A DNA stretch of 64,000 nucleotides from Alphaproteobacteria bacterium UBA6178 (GTDB lineage: Bacteria; Pseudomonadota; Alphaproteobacteria; Rickettsiales; UBA3002), in NCBI GenBank assembly GCA_002422205.1, contig DITS01000034.1, forward strand, positions 169 to 64,168, written 5' to 3'. The position numbers and the translations under genes were made by a program. Positions 34,646-44,049 of this stretch are shown here, piece by piece; the stretch's first letter is position 1, and the number at the start of each line of letters is the position of its first letter. Under the pieces are notes generated by a model. It searched no databases and was not told where the DNA came from. It was given only the letters and a program-made list of their open reading frames with translations.

Positions 34646-35449
34646 TTACTTCCCAACCGGAAAGCAGCCCTGATTTTGCGCACTCAATGCCGCACAAGCC
34701 GATTTTGCTGCATCATCCGACGCATAACCACCCACGCGCAAGCGATAATACACGCCCTTAGCGCCCAAATCCGCACGGATAATTTCATGGGCTTTACCAC
34801 TCAGCACGCTATGCGCCGCGCGTACCTTGTTCCAGGTTTGCTCGGCCTCGCCTTGCGAGCGAAAAGCCCCCAACTGAATTTTATAACCCGACATGCTGGC
34901 ACTAGCGGGTGCCGCTTTAGGTGCAGCAGGCGACGGTTGCGCTAATGGCGCAAGCTTAGGGGCTTCCACAGGTTTAGGCTGTTCCTTAGGCGCTTCTACA
35001 GCAGGCGGCGTCACCTTGGGTACTTCTTTTGCAACCACAGGCTTATTTGCCTGTTGTGTTTCATTCGCCGCGTTTTGCAATATCGCTGCTATTTTCTCAT
35101 CAGCGGCAGTCGGCTCTTTATCCATATCCTCAGGCAGCACCACTTCCTCTTCGCTATCCAGCACCACCGTATCACCACTCGGCTTAGCATCCGGATTCAC
35201 GGCCTGATAAATGGTTTTTTCCTGATGCGGAAATTCCATTCCGCCCGGGTCTTCCGGCGCTTCTTTAATCGGGCTGCTATCGGCCTCAATCACCACCACA
35301 TCACCGGTTTGCACACTTTTCGTGCCGGTATAATATGCATACCATGCCAGCGAAAAAAAGCCTGCCACCGCAAGCAACAGTACCACAATCGACATCCAGC
35401 GCATACTGGGATTTTCAGCGTCATCATAATCATCATAATCGGTCTGCAT
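34646..35449 (-). CDS. SPOR-domain membrane protein
   Basis: 267 residues. An acidic N-terminus (Y-D-D-Y-D-D) and one membrane helix (about 18-38) precede a long, low-complexity periplasmic linker rich in P, A, E and K, and a C-terminal SPOR domain (about 190-267; Y-K-I-Q-L-G-A-F, then Y-R-L-R-V-G-G-Y). SPOR domains bind denuded glycan strands at the septum, so a cell division or cell-wall role is likely; FtsN-like topology fits. It begins exactly where argS ends. Confidence 0.9.
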   Translation of the reverse strand: MQTDYDDYDDAENPSMRWMSIVVLLLAVAGFFSLAWYAYYTGTKSVQTGDVVVIEADSSPIKEAPEDPGGMEFPHQEKTIYQAVNPDAKPSGDTVVLDSEEEVVLPEDMDKEPTAADEKIAAILQNAANETQQANKPVVAKEVPKVTPPAVEAPKEQPKPVEAPKLAPLAQPSPAAPKAAPASASMSGYKIQLGAFRSQGEAEQTWNKVRAAHSVLSGKAHEIIRADLGAKGVYYRLRVGGYASDDAAKSACAALSAQNQGCFPVGK

Positions 35450-37198
35450 CTAAAGCTCCTCTGCAGGTGTCACACCAAGCACGGTAAGCGCCGAGGCTAC
35501 TACGACAGTAACCGCCCGGGCAAGACTTAATCGCGCCGCTGTGAGTTGCGGGTCATCACGAACCACAAAGCGTAATTCCTCCGCCCCGTTACCCATATTC
35601 CATAATCCATGAAAAGCAGCCGCCACCTCCTGCACATAAAAGGCAATGCGATGTGGCTCATAAGCCATCGCCGCCGCCTCCACCATGCGCGGATATTGCG
35701 CCAATAATTGAATAAGCCCCAACTCCGCAGGCGATGCCAAAAGCGCCAGCAACGACGCATCTGGCTGCGCGGATTGCGCCAATGCTTCGGGCATTTCACC
35801 CCCCGCCAGCCGCAACAGCGATTTGGCCCGCGCATGCGCATATTGCACATAAAATACCGGATTCTCTTTCGATTGTTCCTTCACCTTATCCAGATCAAAA
35901 TCCATCACCATATCGCTTTTGCGCGTCAACATAATAAAACGCAAAATATCTTTGCCCACGGCCTCCAGCACATCGCGCGCCGTTTCAAAGTTGCCCGCCC
36001 GCTTCGACATTTTCACCGGCTCGCCATCTTTCAGCAAATTCACCATCTGACACAGCTTAATATCGGTTGCCACCTTGCGGTCGCTCAGCGCGCTGATCGC
36101 CGCTTCCATCCGCTTACGATAGCCACCATGATCAGCACCCAGCATATACACCAGCGTATCAAACCCGCGTGCAATCTTATGCTGCGCATAGGCCAAATCG
36201 GCAGCAAAATAAGTGTAGCTCCCATCCGGCTTTTGCAATGCGCGGTCCACATCATCCCCATAATCGGTAGATTTGAACAATAACTGCTCGCGCTCTTCCC
36301 AATCCGCTGGCTTCTTGCCTTTAGGCGGCTCCAGCACCCCACGGTAAATCAATCCTTTGGCGGTAAGCAGGCCTATTGCCTCGGGAATTTTACCCCCCTC
36401 ATACAACGATTTTTCCGATATAAACACATCATGCTGAATGCCAAGCGCTAGCAAATCATCCTTAATCATGGCCAGCATCGATTCAATCGCAAAAGCTTTC
36501 ACATCTTCCAGCCATTCGCTCTCACCCTTGCCCAGCAAATCCGTGCCATGCACCTGCTTAAGCGACTCGCCCACCGCAATTAAATACTCACCCGGATACA
36601 ACCCCGCCGGAATGTCGATCGCTTCGCCGCACGCCTCGCGGTAGCGCAAATAAGCCGAACGCGCCAACACATCCACCTGCGCCCCAGCGTCATTAATGTA
36701 ATATTCCTTGGTAACCTTGTAGCCCGCCTTCAGCAGCAAAAGCGCCAGCGCATCGCCATAAACCGCCCCGCGCGTATGCCCCACATGCAGCGGCCCCGTC
36801 GGATTGGCCGATACATATTCCACATTAATATCGCGTCCCGCCCCAATAGCGGAATTGCCATAACTGTTACCCGCACTCAAAATATCATATACCGCGCCTT
36901 GCCAAAAGGCAGGGGCAAAGCGCACATTAATAAAGCCCGGCCCTGCAATCTGCACATCCGTTACATTATCCAGCAACCGCAATGCTTGCGCAATCGGCTC
37001 CGCCACCGCGCGCGGGTTCGATTTTGTTTGCCCAGCCAGCACCATCGCCGCATTAGTGGCCATATCCCCATGCGACGCATCGCGCGGCGGCTCCACCGTC
37101 ACCGCATCCAAAGACGCGTCGGCAGGCAGCGCCCCTTGCCCTTTCATTTCCTCAAGTATCACATAAAGTTTTTCTTTTAAGTCACTATATAAATTCAT
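35450..37198 (-). CDS. argS: Arginyl-tRNA synthetase
   Basis: 582-residue class I synthetase charging tRNA-Arg. The HIGH-type motif is G-P-L-H-V-G-H-T-R-G (about 131-140), the KMSKS-type motif V-K-M-S-K-R-A-G-N-F, and the DALR anticodon domain is at the C-terminus. Length is typical. It lies 5 bases after dgt, with the argS-SPOR-nagZ order conserved across the class. Confidence 0.97.
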   Translation of the reverse strand: MNLYSDLKEKLYVILEEMKGQGALPADASLDAVTVEPPRDASHGDMATNAAMVLAGQTKSNPRAVAEPIAQALRLLDNVTDVQIAGPGFINVRFAPAFWQGAVYDILSAGNSYGNSAIGAGRDINVEYVSANPTGPLHVGHTRGAVYGDALALLLLKAGYKVTKEYYINDAGAQVDVLARSAYLRYREACGEAIDIPAGLYPGEYLIAVGESLKQVHGTDLLGKGESEWLEDVKAFAIESMLAMIKDDLLALGIQHDVFISEKSLYEGGKIPEAIGLLTAKGLIYRGVLEPPKGKKPADWEEREQLLFKSTDYGDDVDRALQKPDGSYTYFAADLAYAQHKIARGFDTLVYMLGADHGGYRKRMEAAISALSDRKVATDIKLCQMVNLLKDGEPVKMSKRAGNFETARDVLEAVGKDILRFIMLTRKSDMVMDFDLDKVKEQSKENPVFYVQYAHARAKSLLRLAGGEMPEALAQSAQPDASLLALLASPAELGLIQLLAQYPRMVEAAAMAYEPHRIAFYVQEVAAAFHGLWNMGNGAEELRFVVRDDPQLTAARLSLARAVTVVVASALTVLGVTPAEEL

Positions 37199-37203
37199 AT
37201 TAA

Positions 37204-38364
37204 TTATATTCTTGTTGTAGGGTCAAACACGCGGGCATATTCTTCTAACGCGAAGCGGTCAGTCATACCAGCGATAAAATCGCACACCGCCTCCGCTGTT
37301 TGCTGGCTTTGAGGCTCACCCGTTAGCGCAAACCATGTGGGCGGCAAACAATCAGGCTCCGACAGATAAAAACGAAACAACTCCTGAATCACCCGTCTCG
37401 CCTTACTCGTCATCCGATTCACTTTAAAATGCCGGTACATCCTATTCTTTAAAAAGCTTTTTATAGCTTTGTTAACCACTTGCATCTCATCCGAAAAATG
37501 CACCACCGGCTGCCCCAGCTGGCGAATATCCTCTACACTGGCAATCGGATGCGCCGCAATATTCTGTTTGGTTTGTTCAATCAAATCCGCCACCATGCGG
37601 TTAATCAACCGCCGTATCACTTCATGCGTGCGCCGGTGATTATCAAGCCCAGCATGATGCGCATCCACCTCCGCCACAATATTACCCACCAATGGTAGCT
37701 CCGCCAACTCCGCCAGCGTAAAGAAATTCGCACGCAAACCATCTTCAATATCATGGTTATTATACGCAATATCATCCGCGAGTGATGCCAGCTGCGCCTC
37801 AGCGCTCGCATGCGTATGAATTTCCAAATCATGTTGCTGCAGATATTCCGCCATCGCCCGTGGTACATCATGTACCGGGCCATTATGCTTGGCCAAACCT
37901 TCAAGGGTTTCCCATGTCAGGTTGAGGCCATTAAATCCCGCGTAGCGCGCTTCCAGCTGCGTCAATATCCGCAATGTCTGTGCATTATGGTCAAACCCGC
38001 CAAAGGGTGCCATTGCCGCGTTCAGCCCGTCTTCGCCCGCATGGCCAAAAGGCGTATGCCCCAAATCATGCGCCAGCGCCAGCGCCTCGCCCAAATCCTC
38101 ATTCAGCCCCAGCACCCGACACATCGAACGCGATAATTGGGACACTTCAAGGCTATGTGTCAATCGGGTGCGGTAATGATCACCCTCATGATTGACAAAA
38201 ACTTGTGTTTTATATTCCAGCCGCCGAAACGCCGCCGAGTGAATAATCCGGTCACGATCCCGCTGATACGGCGTGCGCATGCCGCATTCATCCTCCGCAT
38301 GCAACCGCCCGCGTGACGCATCGGGCAAGCAAGCATAAGGTGCAAATGATTGAGTATATTCCAT
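37204..38364 (-). CDS. dgt: Deoxyguanosinetriphosphate triphosphohydrolase-like protein
   Basis: 386-residue HD-domain enzyme hydrolysing dNTPs to nucleosides and triphosphate. The N-terminal F-R-R-L-E-Y-K-T-Q-V-F and H-R-L-T-H-S-L-E-V form (written H-Y-R-T-R-L-T-H-S here), the H-D-L-G-H-T-P-F-G-H motif and Y-N-N-H-D-I-E-D-G-L all match the family. It is the shorter, E. coli-divergent class common in Alphaproteobacteria. It is divergent from erpA with 91 bases between starts. Confidence 0.94.
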   Translation of the reverse strand: MEYTQSFAPYACLPDASRGRLHAEDECGMRTPYQRDRDRIIHSAAFRRLEYKTQVFVNHEGDHYRTRLTHSLEVSQLSRSMCRVLGLNEDLGEALALAHDLGHTPFGHAGEDGLNAAMAPFGGFDHNAQTLRILTQLEARYAGFNGLNLTWETLEGLAKHNGPVHDVPRAMAEYLQQHDLEIHTHASAEAQLASLADDIAYNNHDIEDGLRANFFTLAELAELPLVGNIVAEVDAHHAGLDNHRRTHEVIRRLINRMVADLIEQTKQNIAAHPIASVEDIRQLGQPVVHFSDEMQVVNKAIKSFLKNRMYRHFKVNRMTSKARRVIQELFRFYLSEPDCLPPTWFALTGEPQSQQTAEAVCDFIAGMTDRFALEEYARVFDPTTRI

Positions 38365-38420
38365 AGCCCGTTGCTACAATGCTTTCACAGCCGAGTCCAG
38401 AGCGGAGTGCCTATCAGCCC

Positions 38421-38449
38421 TTGTTTTTGCCAGCAAATAGCCATACATT
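38421..38449 (+). promoter_or_regulatory. Sigma-70-type promoter for erpA, placing the transcript start at the ATG
   Basis: TTGTTT (38421-38426) and TACATT (38444-38449) are separated by 17 bases. Transcription would start about 7 bases after the -10, at or next to the A of the erpA ATG (38456). There is no Shine-Dalgarno sequence before that ATG, consistent with a leaderless mRNA. Confidence 0.55.
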
Positions 38450-38455
38450 AAAAGT

Positions 38456-38794
38456 ATGAGTACACCTATACTGCATATATCCGATTCAGCCGCCACGCGC
38501 ATCGCCCATTTGCTGGGCACCGAGCCCGAGGGCAGCAAGCTGCGCGTCTCGGTTTTGGGTGGCGGCTGTTCCGGCTTCCAGTATCATTTCGAATTTGATC
38601 CCAAACCACTCGCCGAGGACGATAAAATATTCGAAAAATCCGGCGCGCAAGTCGTGGTAGACGATACATCCTTAGAGCTGCTCAATGAATCAATGATCGA
38701 TTACATCGAAACATTGGGTGCCGCCGCATTCGAAATCAAAAACCCGCAAGCCACCGCTTCCTGCGGCTGCGGCAATTCATTTTCCGTCGCCTGA
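38456..38794 (+). CDS. erpA: Iron-sulfur cluster insertion protein ErpA (A-type carrier)
   Basis: 112-residue A-type Fe-S carrier delivering clusters to apoproteins. Three conserved cysteines are present: G-G-G-C-S-G-F-Q-Y (about residue 38) and the paired A-S-C-G-C-G-N-S-F-S near the C-terminus. The start has no ribosome binding site but a promoter positioned for leaderless transcription. It overlaps xthA by one base (TGATG), linking Fe-S delivery with a DNA repair gene. Confidence 0.93.
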   Translation: MSTPILHISDSAATRIAHLLGTEPEGSKLRVSVLGGGCSGFQYHFEFDPKPLAEDDKIFEKSGAQVVVDDTSLELLNESMIDYIETLGAAAFEIKNPQATASCGCGNSFSVA

Positions 38795-39579
38795 TGCTCT
38801 CCGTCGCGACCTGGAACGTTAATTCCATCAAGGCCCGCCTCGAGCATGTCACCACATGGCTACGCGATGCCCAGCCCGATATTGCCCTGCTGCAAGAGCT
38901 AAAATCCGAAGAAGCCACCCTTCCCACACAAGAAATCGAAGATTTAGGCTATAATATCGCCGCACTGGGTCAAAAAACCTATAATGGCGTGGCAATCCTG
39001 TCCAAATACCCCATCGACGAGGTGATAAAAGGTCTTCCCACTTATCCCCAAGACGAACAAGCCCGCTATATCGAGGCGATCATCAGCACATCGGCAGGTG
39101 CAGTGCGCGTCGCCTCCGTCTATGTCCCCAACGGGCAATCGGTCGATTCGGATAAATTCCACTATAAAATGCTGTTTTTCGAGCGTTTGCGTAGCCACAT
39201 GCAAAGCTTATTAGCCTATGAAGAACCCATCATCATCGGCGGCGATTATAACGTCGCCCCCGCACCTATTGATGTCTATGATCCAGCACGCCTCGATGGT
39301 ACCATCTGCTATCACCCCGCCGAACGCGCGCATTTTCGCAGCCTGTGCAACATGGGCTATTACGACGCCTACCGTATCAAACAACCCGATACCCAACAAT
39401 TCAGCTGGTGGGATTATCGCGGTGGTGCCTACAGCCGCGGCCATGGCTTCCGCATCGATCATTTATTGTTAAACGCCATCGCCACCGACCAACTAACTGG
39501 TTGTCACATCGACGAAGCCCCACGTCAGCAGGATAAACCTTCTGATCACACACCGGTTATTGCGGTATTCAAAGATTAG
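38794..39579 (+). CDS. xthA: Exodeoxyribonuclease III
   Basis: 261-residue AP endonuclease and 3' exonuclease of base excision repair. Family motifs: T-W-N-V-N-S-I-K-A-R at the N-terminus, L-L-Q-E-L-K-S-E-E, the catalytic G-G-D-Y-N-V-A-P, F-R-I-D-H-L-L-L and S-D-H-T-P-V at the end. The start overlaps erpA by one base; the stop overlaps pleD (opposite strand) by 4 bases. Confidence 0.95.
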   Translation: MLSVATWNVNSIKARLEHVTTWLRDAQPDIALLQELKSEEATLPTQEIEDLGYNIAALGQKTYNGVAILSKYPIDEVIKGLPTYPQDEQARYIEAIISTSAGAVRVASVYVPNGQSVDSDKFHYKMLFFERLRSHMQSLLAYEEPIIIGGDYNVAPAPIDVYDPARLDGTICYHPAERAHFRSLCNMGYYDAYRIKQPDTQQFSWWDYRGGAYSRGHGFRIDHLLLNAIATDQLTGCHIDEAPRQQDKPSDHTPVIAVFKD

Positions 39580-41234
39580 AACGTGCCTTCCGGCTCATCA
39601 TCAATGGGAGAATTCCCACCAGCAGCCTGCTTTTGGGGCCGCTCCACATTATAAACAACGGGCTTATGCTCAGGGTTCGGCACCAGAACCGTGGGAGCAG
39701 TAGTCGTAGCCGTTACCCTTGCCGGACGATAATGCAATTCCGGCGCCCCAACAGGTGTTGCCGCAGGCTCCACTTCATCATGGGTGTTAAGTTTCTTCTC
39801 AATTACCTCAAAGCCAGCAGAAGCCGGTGCTTGCTGCACAGCCACGGGTGCAGGCGCGGGCATACCACCCGGACGCGGGCACACCTGATTACGCCCCGTA
39901 TTCTTAGCCTCATACAAAGCTGTATCCGCACGCTTCAAAAGCTTTTGTCCGTCATCCACCGCAGGGTTTAGCGACGCCACACCAATACTCACCGTTTTAT
40001 TCAGCTGCCCTACTTCATGGCTCACCTTAAACGGCGTCGATTCAATTTTCCGCCGCATCCGGTCTGCCACTTCATAGGCACTGTCAAAATCCGTTTCTGG
40101 CATCAGCACTACAAATTCTTCGCCGCCATAACGCGCGGCCAAATCCGCACTACGGGTTGATCCAATAATCACTTGTGCCAATTGTTTCAAAATCTCATCA
40201 CCCACATCATGCCCATAGGTATCATTAACCGACTTAAAATGGTCCATATCCATAATCAGAAGCGACATCGCCTTGCCATTTTCCAACGATGATTTCGCCA
40301 GATTCGCAAGGTGAGTATCAAGATAGTGACGGTTATACAGGCGTGTCAGACCGTCCGTAATCGCCATCGACACGCTTTCCTGATAGTTCGATTTCAACGC
40401 ATCCTGAAACCGTTTGCGACGAATCTGGGTTTTTACCCGCGCCAGCATTTCGTTATAATCCACCGGCACAATCAAATAATCATTCACGCCCAGCTCCAGC
40501 GCCTTCAGCATCAGCGATTGATCATCCTCATCCATCAACATGATCACCGGCACATGGCGCAACAACTCAATCGCCTTAAACTGCGTAGCCAGTCGTAACC
40601 CATCGATATCCGCGAGCATGGTACTCACAATAATCAGATCAACGGGGTTTTGACGCAAATACTCCAGCGCCGCCTGATGATCGCTATAAACCTTAACCTC
40701 ATACGTCTCAGACAACCGCTCCATAATACGGCGTGACTGCACCGCATCATCATCAATAACGACCACCCGCGCGCCCTTAAAATCGTTACCCGCCTTCAAG
40801 ACTTCGTTGATCACGCCCATCTCCGAGCCCGATTGGTCACGCAAACGCAACTCGTCAATCAGCACCTTAATGCGGATAAGCGAGCGCACACGGGCAAAAA
40901 GCGCCATATCATTAATCGGCTTGGTAATAAAATCATCGGCACCGGCTTCCAGCCCCTGCACACGATCCGACGGCTCGCTAAGCGCCGTCACCATCACCAC
41001 CGGAATATGCGAAACCTCAGGATCAGCCTTAATCTGACGGCAGGCTTCAAACCCGTCCATCCCCGGCATCATCACATCAAGCAAAATCAAATCGGGCTTA
41101 TGCTGCTTGGCCATTTTAATGGCTTCAAACCCGTCACGCCCTGTGACCACGTCATAATATTCGCCACTCAGCTTGGCTTCCAGCAGTTTCACATTCGCCG
41201 GCACATCATCCACAACCAGTATGAGTCCGGTCAT
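39576..41234 (-). CDS. pleD: PleD-type diguanylate cyclase response regulator (REC-REC-GGDEF)
   Basis: 552 residues. The first receiver (1-120) has D9/D10 and phospho-acceptor D53; the second (about 153-275) has S/T where the acceptor aspartate should be (I-I-V-S-T-M-L), making it an adaptor as in Caulobacter PleD. The GGDEF domain (about 290-450) has the active site Y-G-G-E-E-F and the RxxD product-inhibition site R-S-A-D five residues before it. Phosphorylated dimers make cyclic-di-GMP and steer motile-to-sessile cell fate. A tail of about 100 residues, rich in P, A and T and probably disordered, is extra compared with the 454-residue Caulobacter protein. Confidence 0.94.
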   Translation of the reverse strand: MTGLILVVDDVPANVKLLEAKLSGEYYDVVTGRDGFEAIKMAKQHKPDLILLDVMMPGMDGFEACRQIKADPEVSHIPVVMVTALSEPSDRVQGLEAGADDFITKPINDMALFARVRSLIRIKVLIDELRLRDQSGSEMGVINEVLKAGNDFKGARVVVIDDDAVQSRRIMERLSETYEVKVYSDHQAALEYLRQNPVDLIIVSTMLADIDGLRLATQFKAIELLRHVPVIMLMDEDDQSLMLKALELGVNDYLIVPVDYNEMLARVKTQIRRKRFQDALKSNYQESVSMAITDGLTRLYNRHYLDTHLANLAKSSLENGKAMSLLIMDMDHFKSVNDTYGHDVGDEILKQLAQVIIGSTRSADLAARYGGEEFVVLMPETDFDSAYEVADRMRRKIESTPFKVSHEVGQLNKTVSIGVASLNPAVDDGQKLLKRADTALYEAKNTGRNQVCPRPGGMPAPAPVAVQQAPASAGFEVIEKKLNTHDEVEPAATPVGAPELHYRPARVTATTTAPTVLVPNPEHKPVVYNVERPQKQAAGGNSPIDDEPEGTF

Positions 41235-41237
41235 GAT

Positions 41238-41618
41238 TTATGCCTCCACAGATTCATTCAAAAATTTGCGGATGGTTTGCAAAAAATGTTCAATAGAAAT
41301 CGGCTTGGAAATGTAAGCTTCGCAACCGGCACGAAGAATTTTTTCTTCGTCATCTTTCATGGCAAAAGCGGTCACGGCAATAATGGGAATATCGCGGATA
41401 GACTCATCGGATTTAATGCGTTTGGTGACATCCAGCCCCGAAATTTCCGGCAGCTGAATATCCATCAAAATCAAATCGGGGCGCAAATTACGGGTAAGGC
41501 TAATCGCCTCCAACCCTTCTTTGGTTTCAATCGTTTCATAACCATTTGCCCCTAGCAAATCACGAAAAAGCTTAAGGTTCAAATCGTTATCTTCAACTAT
41601 CAATATACGTTTAGCCAT
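41238..41618 (-). CDS. divK: DivK-type single-domain response regulator
   Basis: 126-residue stand-alone receiver. It has E9/D10, phospho-acceptor D53 (L-I-L-M-D-I-Q-L-P), T-A-F-A-M and K105-type S-K-P-I-S. Sequence and position directly upstream of pleD (3-base gap) match the divK-pleD operon of Alphaproteobacteria, in which DivK controls the CtrA cell-cycle pathway through DivJ/PleC/DivL. The start M-A-K-R-I-L-I-V-E-D gives the family N-terminus. Confidence 0.93.
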   Translation of the reverse strand: MAKRILIVEDNDLNLKLFRDLLGANGYETIETKEGLEAISLTRNLRPDLILMDIQLPEISGLDVTKRIKSDESIRDIPIIAVTAFAMKDDEEKILRAGCEAYISKPISIEHFLQTIRKFLNESVEA

Positions 41619-41739
41619 AAACCGACTACTTCTCCCTGTGCGCTGCACTTATTATTTTTCTTTATATTTCTGTACATATACCGTTTTAGCACGGAAAGCG
41701 TTAAATTTCCGTTACCATCAGCGCAATTATCCCACTACA

Positions 41740-43680
41740 TCACTGATTGCGCCTATTATCAATCAATTCTTGGACTATCTCCGGATTAAGCAAAGTAGAG
41801 ATATCGCCCAATTGCCCAAAATCATTCTCTGCAATTTTCCGCAATATCCGGCGCATAATTTTGCCCGAGCGGGTTTTGGGTAAGCCGCTGACAATATGGA
41901 TATGATCCGGCGTCGCAATCGGCCCAATGATTTTACGCACAATCGCCACCAGCTCTTTATCCATAGTTGCGTGTGCCTGCGCACCCTCATTCAAAATCAC
42001 ATAAGCATAAATGCCCTGCCCCTTAATATCATGTGGATAACCCACCACCGCCGATTCCACCACTTGCTCATGTTCGTTCAGCGCCGCCTCAATCTCTGCC
42101 GTGCCCAGCCGATGGCCCGATATATTAATCACATCGTCAATCCGCCCTGTAATCCGGTAAAAACCATTTTCATCTCTCAGCGCGCCGTCACCGGTAAAAT
42201 ATTTACCTTTCACCATCGAAAAATACGTATCAATGAACCGCTGATGATCACCATAAATGCTGCGCGCCTGCCCCGGCCACGAATCCGCAATGCACAGCAT
42301 CCCTTCTTTTGCACCTTCCAGCACCGTACCATCAGCCTCACATAGTTCTGGCTGTATTCCAAAGAACGGCAAGCTCGCATAACCCGGTTTCAACGGCGTC
42401 ACCCCCGCCAGCGGCGTAATCATATGGCCACCCGTCTCGGTCTGCCACCAGGTGTCAATCACCAGACAGCGCTTATCGCCCACCACCTCATAATACCACA
42501 GCCACGCCTCAGGGTTAATCGGCTCCCCCACCGATGCCAGAACACGCAGTGACGAACGTTTCGTTTTCGTCACAAAGCTATCCCCCATTGCCATCAGCGC
42601 CCGTATTGCCGTCGGCGCCGTATAAAAAACAGACACCCTATGCTTATCCACCACCTGCCAGAAGCGCGACGCATCGGGATAGGTTGGCACTCCCTCAAAC
42701 ATTAATGTAGTCGCTCCATTCAATAACGGTCCATACACCAAATACGAATGCCCCGTCACCCAGCCCACATCCGCCGTGCACCAATACACATCCCCCGCGC
42801 GCAAATTGAACGTATGATACGTCGTCAGCGCCGCCCATACCATATAGCCAGCCGTGCTATGTACAATGCCCTTAGGGCTCCCCGTCGAGCCCGAAGTATA
42901 TAAAATAAACAGCGGGTCTTCTGCATCCATCGAGGCAGGCAAACATTCATCCGGCTGCAGCGACACCAGCGCGGCATAATCCACATCACGCCCCTCCTGC
43001 ATCATCGTCTCAGCGCCCGTATTCGCAAAGCACAGCACATGCCGAACCATCTCCAGCGGCACAATCGCCTCGTCCACATTGGCTTTCAGCGGCACCGTTT
43101 TGCCGCCCCGCCGCCCCCCATCCGCCGTAATAATGACCTCGCTGCCGCAATCCACAATCCGGCTGCGAAGCGCATCGGGCGAAAACCCGCCAAACACCAC
43201 CGAATGCACCGCTCCTATCCGTGCACATGCCAGCATTGCGTATGCAGCTTGCACAATCATCGGCATATAAATTGTCACCCGATCACCTTTATGCACACCC
43301 AGCGATTTAAGTGCATTAGCTAAGCGGCACACCTCATCATGCAGTTGCTGATAGGTAATATGCGCATCCTGCGTCGGGTCATCGCCTTCCCAGATAAACG
43401 CCACCTGATCCGCCCGCTTCGACAAATGGCGATCAATACAGTTTTGGGTGATATTCAGCCGCGCGCCCTCAAACCAACGAATCGAGACCTCGCCGGTAAA
43501 CTGACAATTTTTAACCCGATGCCACCGCTTCATCCATTGGAATTGCTCCGCCACATCGGCCCAAAAATTTTCCGGGTCATGAACAGATTGATGGTAAAGC
43601 GCCTGATACTGCTTGAAATCGATATGCGCATCGGCCTGCCATTCCGGCTGCAGCGGCATAAGGTGAGATAGCTCCTGCAT
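41740..43680 (-). CDS. acs: Acetyl-CoA synthetase
   Basis: 646-residue AMP-forming enzyme converting acetate, ATP and CoA to acetyl-CoA. Motifs: Y-T-S-G-S-T-G-S-P-K-G (phosphate loop), the adenylation W-W-Q-T-E-T-G-G-H, the hinge G-R-I-D-D-V-I-N-I-S-G-H-R, and the C-terminal catalytic lysine in K-T-R-S-G-K-I-M-R-R, the site acetylated and deacetylated by CobB in other bacteria; a CobB homologue is encoded at 9049. Length is typical. Confidence 0.96.
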   Translation of the reverse strand: MQELSHLMPLQPEWQADAHIDFKQYQALYHQSVHDPENFWADVAEQFQWMKRWHRVKNCQFTGEVSIRWFEGARLNITQNCIDRHLSKRADQVAFIWEGDDPTQDAHITYQQLHDEVCRLANALKSLGVHKGDRVTIYMPMIVQAAYAMLACARIGAVHSVVFGGFSPDALRSRIVDCGSEVIITADGGRRGGKTVPLKANVDEAIVPLEMVRHVLCFANTGAETMMQEGRDVDYAALVSLQPDECLPASMDAEDPLFILYTSGSTGSPKGIVHSTAGYMVWAALTTYHTFNLRAGDVYWCTADVGWVTGHSYLVYGPLLNGATTLMFEGVPTYPDASRFWQVVDKHRVSVFYTAPTAIRALMAMGDSFVTKTKRSSLRVLASVGEPINPEAWLWYYEVVGDKRCLVIDTWWQTETGGHMITPLAGVTPLKPGYASLPFFGIQPELCEADGTVLEGAKEGMLCIADSWPGQARSIYGDHQRFIDTYFSMVKGKYFTGDGALRDENGFYRITGRIDDVINISGHRLGTAEIEAALNEHEQVVESAVVGYPHDIKGQGIYAYVILNEGAQAHATMDKELVAIVRKIIGPIATPDHIHIVSGLPKTRSGKIMRRILRKIAENDFGQLGDISTLLNPEIVQELIDNRRNQ

Positions 43681-43739
43681 AAGAGTCCTCCGTTTCGGCT
43701 TCGAATATAACAGAAACCAGCACCAAAGTCATGAAAACG

Positions 43740-44048
43740 CTATTCACCCTCGTCAAATTTATTATTCACCAAAAGCTCCAGCGCATCAAGCACTGCGTCT
43801 TTCTGCATGCCATCGGCCACTAGCTCCAGCTCCACACCGGGCTCGGCAGCCAGCATCATCAGCCCCAATATCGAACGCCCCGATACGGTCCAGCCCAACG
43901 CCTCATCGGCCAGCGACTCCGGCGGGTTGCCCAGCCGTGTCACCTGCACCTGAGCATCAAATGCAGAGGTCGTTTTTACAAATTTTGCTGCCGCTCTCGC
44001 ATGCAGCCCTTTTTTATTCTGAATAGTCACAACCCGCGCCGCTGACAT
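43740..44048 (-). CDS. ptsH: HPr phosphocarrier protein with an internal insertion
   Basis: 102-residue phosphocarrier. Phosphorylatable H16 lies in K-G-L-H-A-R-A-A-A-K-F, and the HprK target serine is S59 in S-G-R-S-I-L-G-L-M-M. The spacing between them is 43 residues, against 31 in E. coli HPr; about twelve extra residues (around P42-W53) lie in the loop between two beta strands. Both functional sites are otherwise intact. Fifth gene of the hpf-ptsN-hprK-EIIA-HPr unit, 1 base after the EIIA gene. Confidence 0.92.
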   Translation of the reverse strand: MSAARVVTIQNKKGLHARAAAKFVKTTSAFDAQVQVTRLGNPPESLADEALGWTVSGRSILGLMMLAAEPGVELELVADGMQKDAVLDALELLVNNKFDEGE

Positions 44049-44049
44049 A

